Part shown: positions 18,222-26,250 of the stretch, piece after piece
How positions within the stretch are numbered: the stretch's first letter is position 1
Layout: the number at the start of each line of letters is the position of its first letter
DNA from: an uncultured Prevotellaceae bacterium
Lineage (GTDB): Bacteria; Bacteroidota; Bacteroidia; Bacteroidales; Muribaculaceae
Assembly: GCA_900317325.1 (NCBI GenBank)
Contig: ONGE01000016.1
Coordinates: forward strand, 1 to 64,000
Length of the DNA stretch: 64,000 nucleotides
Direction of reading: 5' to 3'
The notes under the pieces: model-generated
Told to the model about the DNA's origin: nothing
Database searches by the model: none
The model's input: the letters and a program-made list of their open reading frames with translations, nothing else
Translations under genes and position numbers: made by a program

Positions 18222-18253
18222 CAAAAGTAGTGCTTTTCTTCACACTGTGCAAC
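18222..18253 (-). promoter_or_regulatory. Promoter for the acyltransferase at 17009-18082
   Basis: Reverse-strand -7 TACTTTTG (18222-18229) with GTTG (18250-18253, one mismatch to TTTG) 20 bases upstream. The leader is about 135 bases. Confidence 0.5.
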
Positions 18254-18361
18254 TTTTCGGCCCTTGATGGTCAATTTTGCATCGTCATCACATTGTTGGC
18301 CGTAAAAACACCAAGAAAATGCCGATAAATCGTGAAATGGCTATGCATTTTTGCCTAGATA

Positions 18362-18393
18362 TTTGCCCATCTCTGATAAAATCAGTAATTTTG
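18362..18393 (+). promoter_or_regulatory. Main promoter of the polysaccharide locus
   Basis: TTTG (18362-18365), 20-base spacer, TAATTTTG (18386-18393). This is the only consensus promoter seen before the first locus gene and predicts an mRNA leader of about 350 bases. Confidence 0.7.
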
Positions 18394-18399
18394 CGATTT

Positions 18400-18751
18400 A
18401 TTATGGACGCCACACGCGCCCGCATGCGAACACAATCGTTCAGGACATACAACAGGTAACATGCTGTAAATGACTACTGTGATAGTGTCACCAGCTTGCT
18501 CCACTCTCCATCGGTACACCGCCTCATCAAGACCCGGTGTCCCTTGTTGTATATCATTCCGTTGACTCAGGGTTATTAGATTGATAGTATTGAAAAATAC
18601 GATTTTCTCTTTGTTAGTTCAGATTATTGAACACAGAATGATTTAACCGCTATGGGGATTTGTTTGTCGACAAGAGTATGAAAATCATATATTTTTATAC
18701 TAAGAGTACAAGTTGCATGCAAATCGGGGTTTAATCAAGACAAAAGCAATA
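18400..18751 (+). promoter_or_regulatory. Long untranslated leader with predicted RNA structure
   Basis: ATACAACAGG (18447-18456) can pair with 18543-18552 (one G-U), closing a domain that contains a further ACACCG/CGGTGT hairpin. The stretch up to the ATG at 18752 has no coding signal. In Bacteroides capsule loci, leaders are where UpxY-type antitermination acts; whether this leader works that way is inference. Confidence 0.4.
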
Positions 18752-20008
18752 ATGGTCGGTTTAATTGAAAAGATTCGGCGAGCGGGGGTTAAGGTTTACA
18801 TTAACTCGCTTTACCCAATCCAAAAATTCAATGAAAAAAAAATCGGGAAAAAAGACAAAATTGAAATTGTCTTTTTTGCGATGAATGTGGAGATGTGGAA
18901 TTATCAAGGAGTGTATGATTTGCTGTCGAAGGAAAAACGCTTCAATTGCCATATTGTATTAACGGGTGCTTGTCAGTATCCTGAAGAACAGAGGAAGCAG
19001 AGCTTGACTAATCTTAGGAATTATTTTAGATCAAGGAACATCAGCTATATTGACTTTGATGAAGAAGGTTTAGGGTATGATGTCAAGAAACTGATTGATC
19101 CAGATATTTTATTCTACCCGCAACCTTATGGAGGACAGTATGTTAAACGTCATAATTTCAGGACATTCCGTTACAAGCTGATCTGTTATATTCCTTATGG
19201 GGTTAGCGTGTTGTCTGATTATGATTGGGTATATAACACAAGTTTTCATAATTTAGCCTGGAAATTGTATTACCCTTTCAAGATGATGAAACAGCGGGCA
19301 GAAAGAATTCAGAGTAATCATGCGCGAAATGTTCTTGTCTCGGGATATCCAAATCTGGATTACTATTTAAGTGATAAATCTGAAGATGTCTGGAAAATAA
19401 AAGATAGGTCAATTAAGCGTTTGATTTGGGCTCCACACTATTCTATTCCGTCAGAGGGTAATTGGATAACTCGCTCAAACTTCCTGTGGATGAGCAATTT
19501 GATGCTTCAAATAGCTGAGCAATACAGAGATAGATTACAAATAGCTTTTAAGCCTCACCCGTGGTTAAAGTCAAGACTGTATGAACAACCTGAATGGGGA
19601 GTAGAAAAGACGGATAGTTATTATGACCAATGGAGTAATCTTTCAAACACTTTTATTGCTTCTGGTTTTGTGGATTTATTCAAGACATCTGACGCGATGA
19701 TTCATGACAGTGGCTCGTTCACTGCCGAATACCTCTTTGTGAATAAGCCTGTCGCTTTTGTGACAAATGATTTGCAGGGCTTAATGGAAGGTCATTCTGA
19801 GTTTGGCCGTTCAGCTTTGAGTCAACACTACATTGTTGGTGATGAGAATGATATCAGGAATTTCATTGAAAGAGTTGTACTTGGAGGCAATGACGTGATG
19901 TTTTCTCAACGTAACGAGTTTTTTGAGAATGTCTTGCGCCCGAATGCTACCGGTACAACAAGCCAATTCATCGTTGATGACATAAAGAAATCTTTAGGCG
20001 TTGATTAG
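18752..20008 (+). CDS. CDP-glycerol glycerophosphotransferase (TagF)-like GT-B transferase
   Basis: A 418-residue cytoplasmic transferase, first gene of the locus. The C-terminal half carries LIWAPHYSIP (about 225), FKPHPWLK (about 267) and DAMIHDSGSFTAEYLFVNKP (about 314-333). The last two match the K/HP and D-S-S/G family signatures of TagF/TagB-type CDP-glycerol glycerophosphotransferases. Such enzymes add polyol-phosphate or related units; in Bacteroidetes the donor is not known. The ATG at 18752 is preferred over a TTG 13 codons upstream. The coding sequence is AT-richer than the downstream pyruvyltransferase, hinting at a separate origin. The following gene starts 4 bases after the stop. 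Confidence 0.75.
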   Translation: MVGLIEKIRRAGVKVYINSLYPIQKFNEKKIGKKDKIEIVFFAMNVEMWNYQGVYDLLSKEKRFNCHIVLTGACQYPEEQRKQSLTNLRNYFRSRNISYIDFDEEGLGYDVKKLIDPDILFYPQPYGGQYVKRHNFRTFRYKLICYIPYGVSVLSDYDWVYNTSFHNLAWKLYYPFKMMKQRAERIQSNHARNVLVSGYPNLDYYLSDKSEDVWKIKDRSIKRLIWAPHYSIPSEGNWITRSNFLWMSNLMLQIAEQYRDRLQIAFKPHPWLKSRLYEQPEWGVEKTDSYYDQWSNLSNTFIASGFVDLFKTSDAMIHDSGSFTAEYLFVNKPVAFVTNDLQGLMEGHSEFGRSALSQHYIVGDENDIRNFIERVVLGGNDVMFSQRNEFFENVLRPNATGTTSQFIVDDIKKSLGVD

Positions 20009-20011
20009 ATT

Positions 20012-21091
20012 ATGCGAATAGGTATTGTGACACAGCCGTTGGAGATGAACTACGGCGGCATTTTGCAGAACTGGGCGTTGCAGCAGGTGCTGAAGCGTCT
20101 GGGGCACGATCCGATCACAATCGATGCCTATGAGCGCTACTCCACGCCGCATTATCTTTTCAACTGCTTGCGAACGCTTTTGAGTATACTGTCCGGTAAA
20201 AAGTCGGGTTTCCCCAAACGCTATCGGGGCTCATTGCGCAAGGCCACAACCGGCGAGTTTGTCGAGCAGAACATTGCTAAGACCCATGTCATGTGGGATT
20301 ACAAGCGTTCTGTCGTAAAGCGATACCATCTCGATGCCATCGTGGTGGGCAGTGACCAGGTTTGGCGCGATAAGTACAATGGCAACCATCTCGAGGATAT
20401 GTATCTGAAGTTCGTTGAGGGGCTGCCATTGAAACGTGTGGCCTATGCCGCATCTTTTGGCACTGACGAATGGGAGTATACACCAGAGCAGACTCGTGCC
20501 TGCGCTAGGCTTGCCCAGCAGATGGATGCCATCTCGGTTCGGGAATCCAGCGGTGTGGCTTTGTGTCGCGAATATCTGGGAGTTGACGCATGCTGTGTAT
20601 TGGATCCCACGTTGCTGCTCAATGCAAGTGACTATGAATCATTGCTCAATGATAAGCAGGATTGCCATAGAGACTATCTCGCTGTGTATTGCCTTGATAT
20701 CAATCCTGATAAAAAAGCTTTCTTTGAGCAGTTGGCGCTAAGGCGCGGCCTTGAAACGCGTTATTTCTCGGCAGGAAGGTTTGCCGATGTAACCGTGACT
20801 GAATGGCTCGACTTGTTCCGTAATGCGTCGATGGTGCTGACCGACTCGTTCCATGGAACGGTATTCAGTATCCTGTTTGGCAAGGAGTTCTATACCATGT
20901 CCAATCCTCAACGCGGTAACACCCGCATCGAGGGCTTGCTCGGACAACTTGGGCTGGAAGGCCGACTCGTGTCGGATGCCGACCTTAAAGAGCCGGTCGA
21001 CAATGTGATTGACTGGAAGGAAGTGTATTCCAGCCTTGATCATTATCGCAACAAGAGCATTGAATTCCTGGCAGGTAGTCTGGATAAATAA
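20012..21091 (+). CDS. Polysaccharide pyruvyl transferase family protein
   Basis: A 359-residue member of PF04230, which adds pyruvate ketals to sugars using phosphoenolpyruvate or, in some relatives, carries out other sugar transfers. The N-terminus IVTQPLEMNYGGILQNWALQ matches the family's first motif. VVGSDQVWRDKYN (about 112) and VLTDSFHGTVFSILF (about 275-289) are the two further signatures. It follows the TagF-like gene by 4 bases and precedes the nucleotidyltransferase by 10, so they should be co-transcribed. A pyruvate ketal would add negative charge to the glycan; the actual acceptor is unknown. Confidence 0.87.
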   Translation: MRIGIVTQPLEMNYGGILQNWALQQVLKRLGHDPITIDAYERYSTPHYLFNCLRTLLSILSGKKSGFPKRYRGSLRKATTGEFVEQNIAKTHVMWDYKRSVVKRYHLDAIVVGSDQVWRDKYNGNHLEDMYLKFVEGLPLKRVAYAASFGTDEWEYTPEQTRACARLAQQMDAISVRESSGVALCREYLGVDACCVLDPTLLLNASDYESLLNDKQDCHRDYLAVYCLDINPDKKAFFEQLALRRGLETRYFSAGRFADVTVTEWLDLFRNASMVLTDSFHGTVFSILFGKEFYTMSNPQRGNTRIEGLLGQLGLEGRLVSDADLKEPVDNVIDWKEVYSSLDHYRNKSIEFLAGSLDK

Positions 21092-21101
21092 CAAGACCAA
21101 C

Positions 21102-21836
21102 ATGAGAACTTTACACATCATCATGCCCATGGCTGGCGAGGGCTCACGATTTGCCCGGGCGGGCTGGACTACACCCAAACCATTGATACAACTGCATGGT
21201 GTGCCGCTGTTCCAGCGGGCAATTGGCAGCGTCTCGATCGAGGGTGTCAATATGAAATACAGCCTGATTGTTCGTCAGGAACACATCGACAATCAGCACA
21301 TTGATGAGCTCATCAATGGATTTCTTCCCGAGGCTCGCATCTTCTCGGTGCTCAAGACCACACGTGGTGCAGTTGAGACCTGTCTGGTGGCCGAAGAGGC
21401 CATCGACGATGAAGATGCAGTAGTGGTCATGGACTGTGATTTGGAGTTTCGCAGCAAGCGCTATAATGAACTGGTAGCCGAAGCTTTGTCATTGCCGATT
21501 GATGAGTGCGATGGAGGTGCGCTCGTGTCGTTTGAATCCGATAATCCTCGCTATAGCTATGCCGAGGTTGACGATGACGGTCGAGTGGTGCGCACCGCCG
21601 AGAAAGATCCCATTTCCAGTTATGCGCTGTGCGGGGCCTACTTCTTCGGGAGCGGCAAGGATTTCAAGCGCATTGCTCATCAGCTGCTTGTGGACGGCAC
21701 TCACGGCAAGGCCGAGTTCTATGTCTCGCTGCTCTACAACTATCTGCTGGCCGAGGGCAAAACAGTCCGCTTGGCAACGATGGAGGAGTACTACTCCTAC
21801 GGTACTCCTGAAGAGCTGTCGGCTTATGTCGATTAA
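21102..21836 (+). CDS. NTP-transferase (CTP/UTP:phosphate nucleotidyltransferase)
   Basis: A 244-residue GT-A-fold nucleotidyltransferase. The signature MPMAGEGSRFARAG (residues 8-21) is followed by PKPLIQLHGVPLF, and a metal-binding VVMDCDLEF lies near residue 108-116. The start is the ATG at 21102, where the family begins. It is followed by an HAD hydrolase, a choline-kinase-like phosphotransferase and a motif-less paralogue (23318-24001). That set suggests a phosphorylated small molecule is made by the kinase, activated to a nucleotide diphospho-form, and passed to a transferase, perhaps the TagF-like enzyme. The substrate is not determinable from sequence. Confidence 0.86.
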   Translation: MRTLHIIMPMAGEGSRFARAGWTTPKPLIQLHGVPLFQRAIGSVSIEGVNMKYSLIVRQEHIDNQHIDELINGFLPEARIFSVLKTTRGAVETCLVAEEAIDDEDAVVVMDCDLEFRSKRYNELVAEALSLPIDECDGGALVSFESDNPRYSYAEVDDDGRVVRTAEKDPISSYALCGAYFFGSGKDFKRIAHQLLVDGTHGKAEFYVSLLYNYLLAEGKTVRLATMEEYYSYGTPEELSAYVD

Positions 21837-21858
21837 CATCTTACATGTTTCTTGAATC

Positions 21859-22413
21859 GTGCAGATTAAGTTAATTATAACCGATTTCGACGGCACGCTC
21901 GTCAATACGTTTCAAGCCAATTATCATGCTTACTGTGAGGCCTTCAGGCAGGTGGGCATGACTTTGAGCGAAGAGCAATACCGCAAATGTTACGGGTTGC
22001 GTTTCGACGGGTTCATGGACGCGATGAGCATCAACGACGTTGAGAAGCGAAAGCGCATCCGTGCCATTAAAGGGGAGTGTTATCCTGATTTTTTTGAGCT
22101 GCTGCACGTCAACGAGCCGTTGCTCGAATTCATCAGGATGTTTCGTGCCGGAGGTGGCTTGACTGCTGTAGCATCGACCGCCCGTGGCAAGAATTTGGCT
22201 AATGCTTTGGAGCACATCGGTGCAACAGGCGATTTTGACCTGATTCTTGCTGGAGAAGACGTCAAGGAGGGCAAGCCCTCTCCTGAAATCTACAACACAG
22301 TGATGGCCAGATTGGGTGTCACTGCCGACGAGACACTGATTTTTGAAGACTCAACTGTTGGGCTGCAAGCTGCTTCTCTTGCAGGTGCCCATTTCATAAA
22401 AATATCCCTCTAA
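21859..22413 (+). CDS. HAD-superfamily phosphatase/phosphomutase-like protein
   Basis: A 184-residue HAD protein. Motif I is TDFDGTLVNT (residues 8-17) with both Asp residues; motif II is VASTARGKN (about 97); motif III is the Lys of GKPSPEIYNTVMARLGV; motif IV is IFEDSTVGLQAA. The helical cap between motifs I and II is of the beta-phosphoglucomutase/phosphoglycolate phosphatase type. The start is GTG at 21859, since the only nearby ATG is out of frame. It lies 22 bases after the nucleotidyltransferase and 15 before the kinase-like gene. Phosphatase or phosphomutase activity on a locus-specific metabolite is inferred. Confidence 0.83.
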   Translation: MQIKLIITDFDGTLVNTFQANYHAYCEAFRQVGMTLSEEQYRKCYGLRFDGFMDAMSINDVEKRKRIRAIKGECYPDFFELLHVNEPLLEFIRMFRAGGGLTAVASTARGKNLANALEHIGATGDFDLILAGEDVKEGKPSPEIYNTVMARLGVTADETLIFEDSTVGLQAASLAGAHFIKISL

Positions 22414-22428
22414 TTCATTGTCTAAACT

Positions 22429-23313
22429 ATGAAACTTGACATTCAGGGGCATTCGGGTTGTGATATTGTCATTGTGCATGAGGATAATGATTTGTTTATC
22501 CACAAGAGCACGCATGATCCGGGCTATGTGCCTCGACTGGTCAATCAGGCCAACAAACAGATTGCGGCTTCCAAGATTGAATATCAGAACATCCGAGTGC
22601 CGAAAGTCTTTGATGTGGAGAAGAGCGACAGCTCGGCCACAATCAAGATGGAGTATATCTACTCGAGGAATTATATTGAGCATTTTGAGCAGGCGGGATT
22701 TGAGCAGATTAAGTATCTGATTGGTGCTATCAAGTATTTCATTGACTTGGAGATCAACAACTCTCAGATGCAGACTGTTCCATCTCATATCCTTACTGAC
22801 AAGATGGCCGACGTGGCCCGCAAGGTAGAGAAAAACAATCACCTCAAGGATGATGCCGAGGCTCAGGACTTGGTACGTCAGTCCAGCGAAGTGATGAACA
22901 GTGTGGGAGATATGGTCATGCCGGTGGGAATGTGCCATGGTGATTTGACCTTCAGCAACATCCTGTTCAACGGCAACAACTACTACTTGATTGATTTTCT
23001 CGACTCGTTCATTGAGTCTCCCTTGCTGGATATCGTGAAGATACGACAGGATACGGCCTATCTGTGGTCAACGCTGATGTACAACAAACCGTTCGACAAG
23101 GTGAGACTGAGCATCATCAGTGAAAAGATCGACACCGCTATAGACGAGTATTTCACCGGGAAATATCAGTGGTACAAGGAATACTATATGCCATTGCAAC
23201 TGATGAATTTCCTTCGCATTCTCCAGTATGGGCACGATGATAAGGTGATAGCTTACCTCAAGCGTGTGATCTCGAGTCAAATTGCTTTCATCAACAATTC
23301 TAAAACTGCTTGA
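22429..23313 (+). CDS. APH/choline-kinase-like phosphotransferase
   Basis: A 294-residue protein-kinase-fold small-molecule kinase. The catalytic loop CHGDLTFSNILF (about 165-176) matches HGDxxxxN, and LIDFLDSF (about 183-190) supplies the Mg-binding Asp. The N-terminal lobe has a Lys in DNDLFIHKST and a MEYIYSRNY hinge. Relatives phosphorylate choline, ethanolamine, sugars or aminoglycosides. Next to an NTP-transferase and an HAD protein it most likely feeds an activated phospho-alcohol or phospho-sugar into the glycan, as LicA/LicC do for phosphocholine. The identity of the substrate is a guess. Resistance to an antibiotic is not suggested by the context. Confidence 0.8.
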   Translation: MKLDIQGHSGCDIVIVHEDNDLFIHKSTHDPGYVPRLVNQANKQIAASKIEYQNIRVPKVFDVEKSDSSATIKMEYIYSRNYIEHFEQAGFEQIKYLIGAIKYFIDLEINNSQMQTVPSHILTDKMADVARKVEKNNHLKDDAEAQDLVRQSSEVMNSVGDMVMPVGMCHGDLTFSNILFNGNNYYLIDFLDSFIESPLLDIVKIRQDTAYLWSTLMYNKPFDKVRLSIISEKIDTAIDEYFTGKYQWYKEYYMPLQLMNFLRILQYGHDDKVIAYLKRVISSQIAFINNSKTA

Positions 23314-23317
23314 AATC

Positions 23318-24001
23318 ATGATGACACTGATAGTTCCCATTGCGGCAAACAAAGATGAATATGCCCACAAACTGCCTCAGCCTTTCCGTCTTGACGAAGA
23401 AGGCGTGATGTATTGTGTCAGGGCGATTACCGGCCTACCGTTGAATGACATAGATGATATCTATTTTGTGATATTGCGTGACCACGATGAGCGTTTCATG
23501 CTCAAGGAGCAATTGACCATGCAGTTCAAGCGTCAAAAACTCACCAACGCACATGTCACAATTCTTGATGAACCCACCAATAGCCAGGTCGAGACCGTGG
23601 CACGCGCCATCGAGGTGAACGGAATCACAGGAATGGTGTTCATCAAGGATGCCGATTGCTTCTTCACTGCTGATGAGGTCTTGCCGCAGAACGGTGTTGC
23701 AATCTATGCCCTTGAGAACCTGCCTATCGTTGACCCGCAGCACAAGAGTTATGTTGCAGTAGATGATATGTTCTATGTGACCAATATCATCGAGAAGCGG
23801 GTAGTGAGTCATTTCTTCAGTGCCGGTGGCTATTGCTTTGAAGATGCTCAAGAGTTTTGCAGCTACTATGAAAAACTCAAGAATCACAAGTCGCTTTATC
23901 TGTCGCATGTCATCTATTCGATGTTGCTCGACAAAAAGATATTCCGCCCCATTCTGATTGATGATTATCAGGATTGGAGTGTGACCAACATGCATTATTG
24001 A
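23318..24001 (+). CDS. Nucleotidyltransferase-fold protein lacking the GxGxR signature
   Basis: About 228 residues with no strong family match to me. It aligns by eye along its length with the NTP-transferase at 21102: the first strand MTLIVPIAA, a central VFIKDADCFF where the paralogue has VVMDCDLEF, and SYVAVDDMFYVTNII...SAGGYCFEDAQEF where the paralogue has SYAEVDDDGRVVRTA...CGAYFFGSGKDF. The G-x-G-x-R...K-P nucleotide-binding loop is absent. It may be a catalytically altered or regulatory partner, or a GT-A glycosyltransferase-like enzyme. Start is either ATG (23318 or 23321). It follows the kinase gene by 4 bases. Confidence 0.6.
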   Translation: MMTLIVPIAANKDEYAHKLPQPFRLDEEGVMYCVRAITGLPLNDIDDIYFVILRDHDERFMLKEQLTMQFKRQKLTNAHVTILDEPTNSQVETVARAIEVNGITGMVFIKDADCFFTADEVLPQNGVAIYALENLPIVDPQHKSYVAVDDMFYVTNIIEKRVVSHFFSAGGYCFEDAQEFCSYYEKLKNHKSLYLSHVIYSMLLDKKIFRPILIDDYQDWSVTNMHY

Positions 24002-24054
24002 AATCCTGCCGCTTGGACAATTCAGCCGCGGCCCTACTTAATACCAATCATTTT

Positions 24055-25263
24055 ATGAGAGTAGTATTTGTCAACCTCCATGGTAACGAGTTTCTGGTGA
24101 AGACACTCAACAAGTTCATCTTCAAGCAGTCGGTTGCCATGAAGCACAAGTATATCCTGGACTACCTGCTTTCTCGTGATGACATCGAGGTGTGCTCGTT
24201 TGTCAACAGGAGAGGCTTGTCGCTGTCCTACACTACGCGAAACCGGTTCTTGCAATCGTTCCGTTTTCTGGATCACCGCATTGCATTGAAGAAAAACGGA
24301 ATTCCGTTGGACAAAATCAAGGTGCTCAAGCGCGAAGACGAAATCCGTCACGATGATATTGTCATTCTGTACCAGGTGTTTCCTCCTCAATTTGAGTTCG
24401 ATAAGCGACCTGATGCCTTCATTGCTGTGAGTCAGTTGCATTTTGCCGCAGGAGCGGGTCCGATGCTTGAAAAGGTGGACCCCGATTTGCTTTACAATGA
24501 GAGTAATATGAGGGAACGCTTTGTCGGATTTGGTGATTGCTTCGGCTGGTTCGATAAGCAATATCTTGTTATCCCGTTTGTGTTTGCTGACCGATTCAAA
24601 GTGGTGAAGCCTTTTGCTGAGCGCCAGAACAAAGCGGTCTCGGTGGGAACGATTACCTATCCCGGTGGGTATCTGAACAAGTACTATGGCAATAACTGCC
24701 TGCAGCCGGCCCGAAAACAGATTTATGACAATGCCGAGGCTCTGAAACCATGGATTGATTGCTTTAACAGCGATTATCTGGAAGATGTTAAAGCTGTGAA
24801 CACGTCGACCGGTACAGCTAAGTTCTTGAAGGTGATCAGACGTTTACATGATAAATTCTTTCTTGGCCACCAGAAGAAGTATTACTCCTTTGATATGGTC
24901 GAGAAGTTCAACGACTACAAGATGTGTGTCGTTGGAGAGGAAATCAACGGATTACCTGGTATCGGATTTGTGGAAGGCATGGCATGCGGCTGCGCGTATT
25001 TCGGGCAGACCGTTGGTTATTACGAGGACTACGGCATGAAAGAAGGGGTGCACTATATTGGATATGATGGCACTCTCGATGACCTGAAAGCCAAGATTGG
25101 TTACTATCAGCAACCCGAACATCAGCAGGAACTGGAAACGATTGCCAAGGCTGGCTGTGAGTTTGTCCGCAGCCACTTCAACGGTCCTGCTGCCGCCGAA
25201 TCACTTTTCAATAATCTGATTGACGCTCAGCGCCGCTGGTTAGCAGAGCATCCAAAGCAATAA
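24055..25263 (+). CDS. GT-B-like glycosyltransferase, divergent
   Basis: A 402-residue protein starting MRVVFVNLHGNEFLV (ATG at 24055; longer in-frame extensions upstream lack similarity). The C-terminal part VVGEEINGLPGIGFVEGMACGCAYFGQ (about 310-336) resembles the donor-binding E-x-x-x-x-G region of GT4-type enzymes, and the protein ends with a helix typical of GT-B folds. The N-terminal domain is not one I recognise. The neighbours (kinase cassette before, GT2 after) fit a glycosyl or glycerophosphoryl transferase assembling the repeat unit. Confidence 0.68.
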   Translation: MRVVFVNLHGNEFLVKTLNKFIFKQSVAMKHKYILDYLLSRDDIEVCSFVNRRGLSLSYTTRNRFLQSFRFLDHRIALKKNGIPLDKIKVLKREDEIRHDDIVILYQVFPPQFEFDKRPDAFIAVSQLHFAAGAGPMLEKVDPDLLYNESNMRERFVGFGDCFGWFDKQYLVIPFVFADRFKVVKPFAERQNKAVSVGTITYPGGYLNKYYGNNCLQPARKQIYDNAEALKPWIDCFNSDYLEDVKAVNTSTGTAKFLKVIRRLHDKFFLGHQKKYYSFDMVEKFNDYKMCVVGEEINGLPGIGFVEGMACGCAYFGQTVGYYEDYGMKEGVHYIGYDGTLDDLKAKIGYYQQPEHQQELETIAKAGCEFVRSHFNGPAAAESLFNNLIDAQRRWLAEHPKQ

Positions 25264-25269
25264 AACAAT

Positions 25270-26193
25270 ATGGTAACGATACTTGTCCCGGTATATAATA
25301 CAGCGCCCTACCTGCGTGAATGCGTGGGCTCGCTGACTGGGCAGACCTACACCGATCTGCAGATTGTCCTCATCAATGACGGTTCTACCGATGATTCTTG
25401 GACCGTCATGCAGGAGTTGGCACGTCAGGACAAACGCATTGAAATCTACAGTCAGCCTAACTGTGGCGTGGCAACAACACGCAACAATCTGCTGGACAAA
25501 ATGCGTGGCGATTTCGTCCTCTTTGTTGACAGCGATGATTGGATTGATAAGGATACCATCGAAGTGTTGATGCGCGAGCAGCAGAAAGAGGATTATGACA
25601 TGGTGATGTTCCGTATCGCACGAACCTACTTCCAAGACACATCCTATACTCAAGAGCAAGCTGTGAAACTGTTTCTCGAGCACAAGGTGTTTCGTGGCTC
25701 CCTTTGTGACAAATTGATCAGGAGTTCATTGCTCGATGGATTGTGCATTGACCCGACTGTCACCTATGGCGAGGATGCCCTGTTGGTATGGCAAGTGTTG
25801 CAACGTGTAAAAAAAGTTCGTGCGTTAGGCAATGTGTTTTATCATTATCGCGTCAATATGGACAGTTTGTCGCACCAGCAGTTTAACGGTCGAAGGTTGA
25901 CGGCTTACACAGCCTGGGATATGATTTGTCGTGATACTGAGGAATCCTGGCCACAATATAAGGATATCGCATATGGCCGGTTTGCCTGTGAGATGACCCA
26001 AATCTTGAGAGATGCTGCAATTAACGGTTATCGTCGAGATGTGGGGATTAAACTTTTGCAGGAAGAAGTGCGTCGTGACGGACATCTGATTGTTAAGTCA
26101 GGTGTCTCTTCAAGGAAAATGCAGTCTTATGCTTGGCTAGTCTCACATTGTTATCAATTAGCTGGCAGGATATCAAAATTGTTAAAGCATTGA
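25270..26193 (+). CDS. Family 2 glycosyltransferase
   Basis: A 307-residue GT-A enzyme using a nucleotide sugar. The N-terminus TILVPVYNTAPYLRECVGSL is canonical, with LINDGSTDDSW (about 35) and the metal-binding FVDSDDW (about 84). GEDALLVW (about 165) supplies the likely catalytic acid region. No transmembrane segment is present, so it probably acts at the inner face of the membrane on a lipid-linked acceptor. It begins 6 bases after the previous stop. Sugar specificity unknown. Confidence 0.88.
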   Translation: MVTILVPVYNTAPYLRECVGSLTGQTYTDLQIVLINDGSTDDSWTVMQELARQDKRIEIYSQPNCGVATTRNNLLDKMRGDFVLFVDSDDWIDKDTIEVLMREQQKEDYDMVMFRIARTYFQDTSYTQEQAVKLFLEHKVFRGSLCDKLIRSSLLDGLCIDPTVTYGEDALLVWQVLQRVKKVRALGNVFYHYRVNMDSLSHQQFNGRRLTAYTAWDMICRDTEESWPQYKDIAYGRFACEMTQILRDAAINGYRRDVGIKLLQEEVRRDGHLIVKSGVSSRKMQSYAWLVSHCYQLAGRISKLLKH

Positions 26194-26250
26194 TGCATGT
26201 ATCAGATTAAAGATCAAGTGTTGATGAAATTCTAATTTGGATTAAGAATT

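Larger units (their letters stand above)
18083..18751. other. 669-base divergent intergenic region and locus leader
   Basis: It contains two outward-facing promoters (18222-18253 reverse, 18362-18393 forward) and then a leader of about 350 bases without a convincing gene. A 60-codon open stretch at 18277-18459 overlaps the forward promoter and has no family resemblance. Confidence 0.7.

Noticed and set aside
18277..18459. A 60-codon open frame in the divergent intergenic region.
   Set aside because: It spans the forward promoter at 18362-18393, has no recognisable domain, and its composition (His/Arg/Met-rich) looks non-coding.
22429..23313. Aminoglycoside resistance kinase.
   Set aside because: The HGD...N and DF motifs are shared by the whole APH/choline-kinase fold; the neighbours are a nucleotidyltransferase and HAD protein in a glycan locus, so a biosynthetic kinase is more likely.
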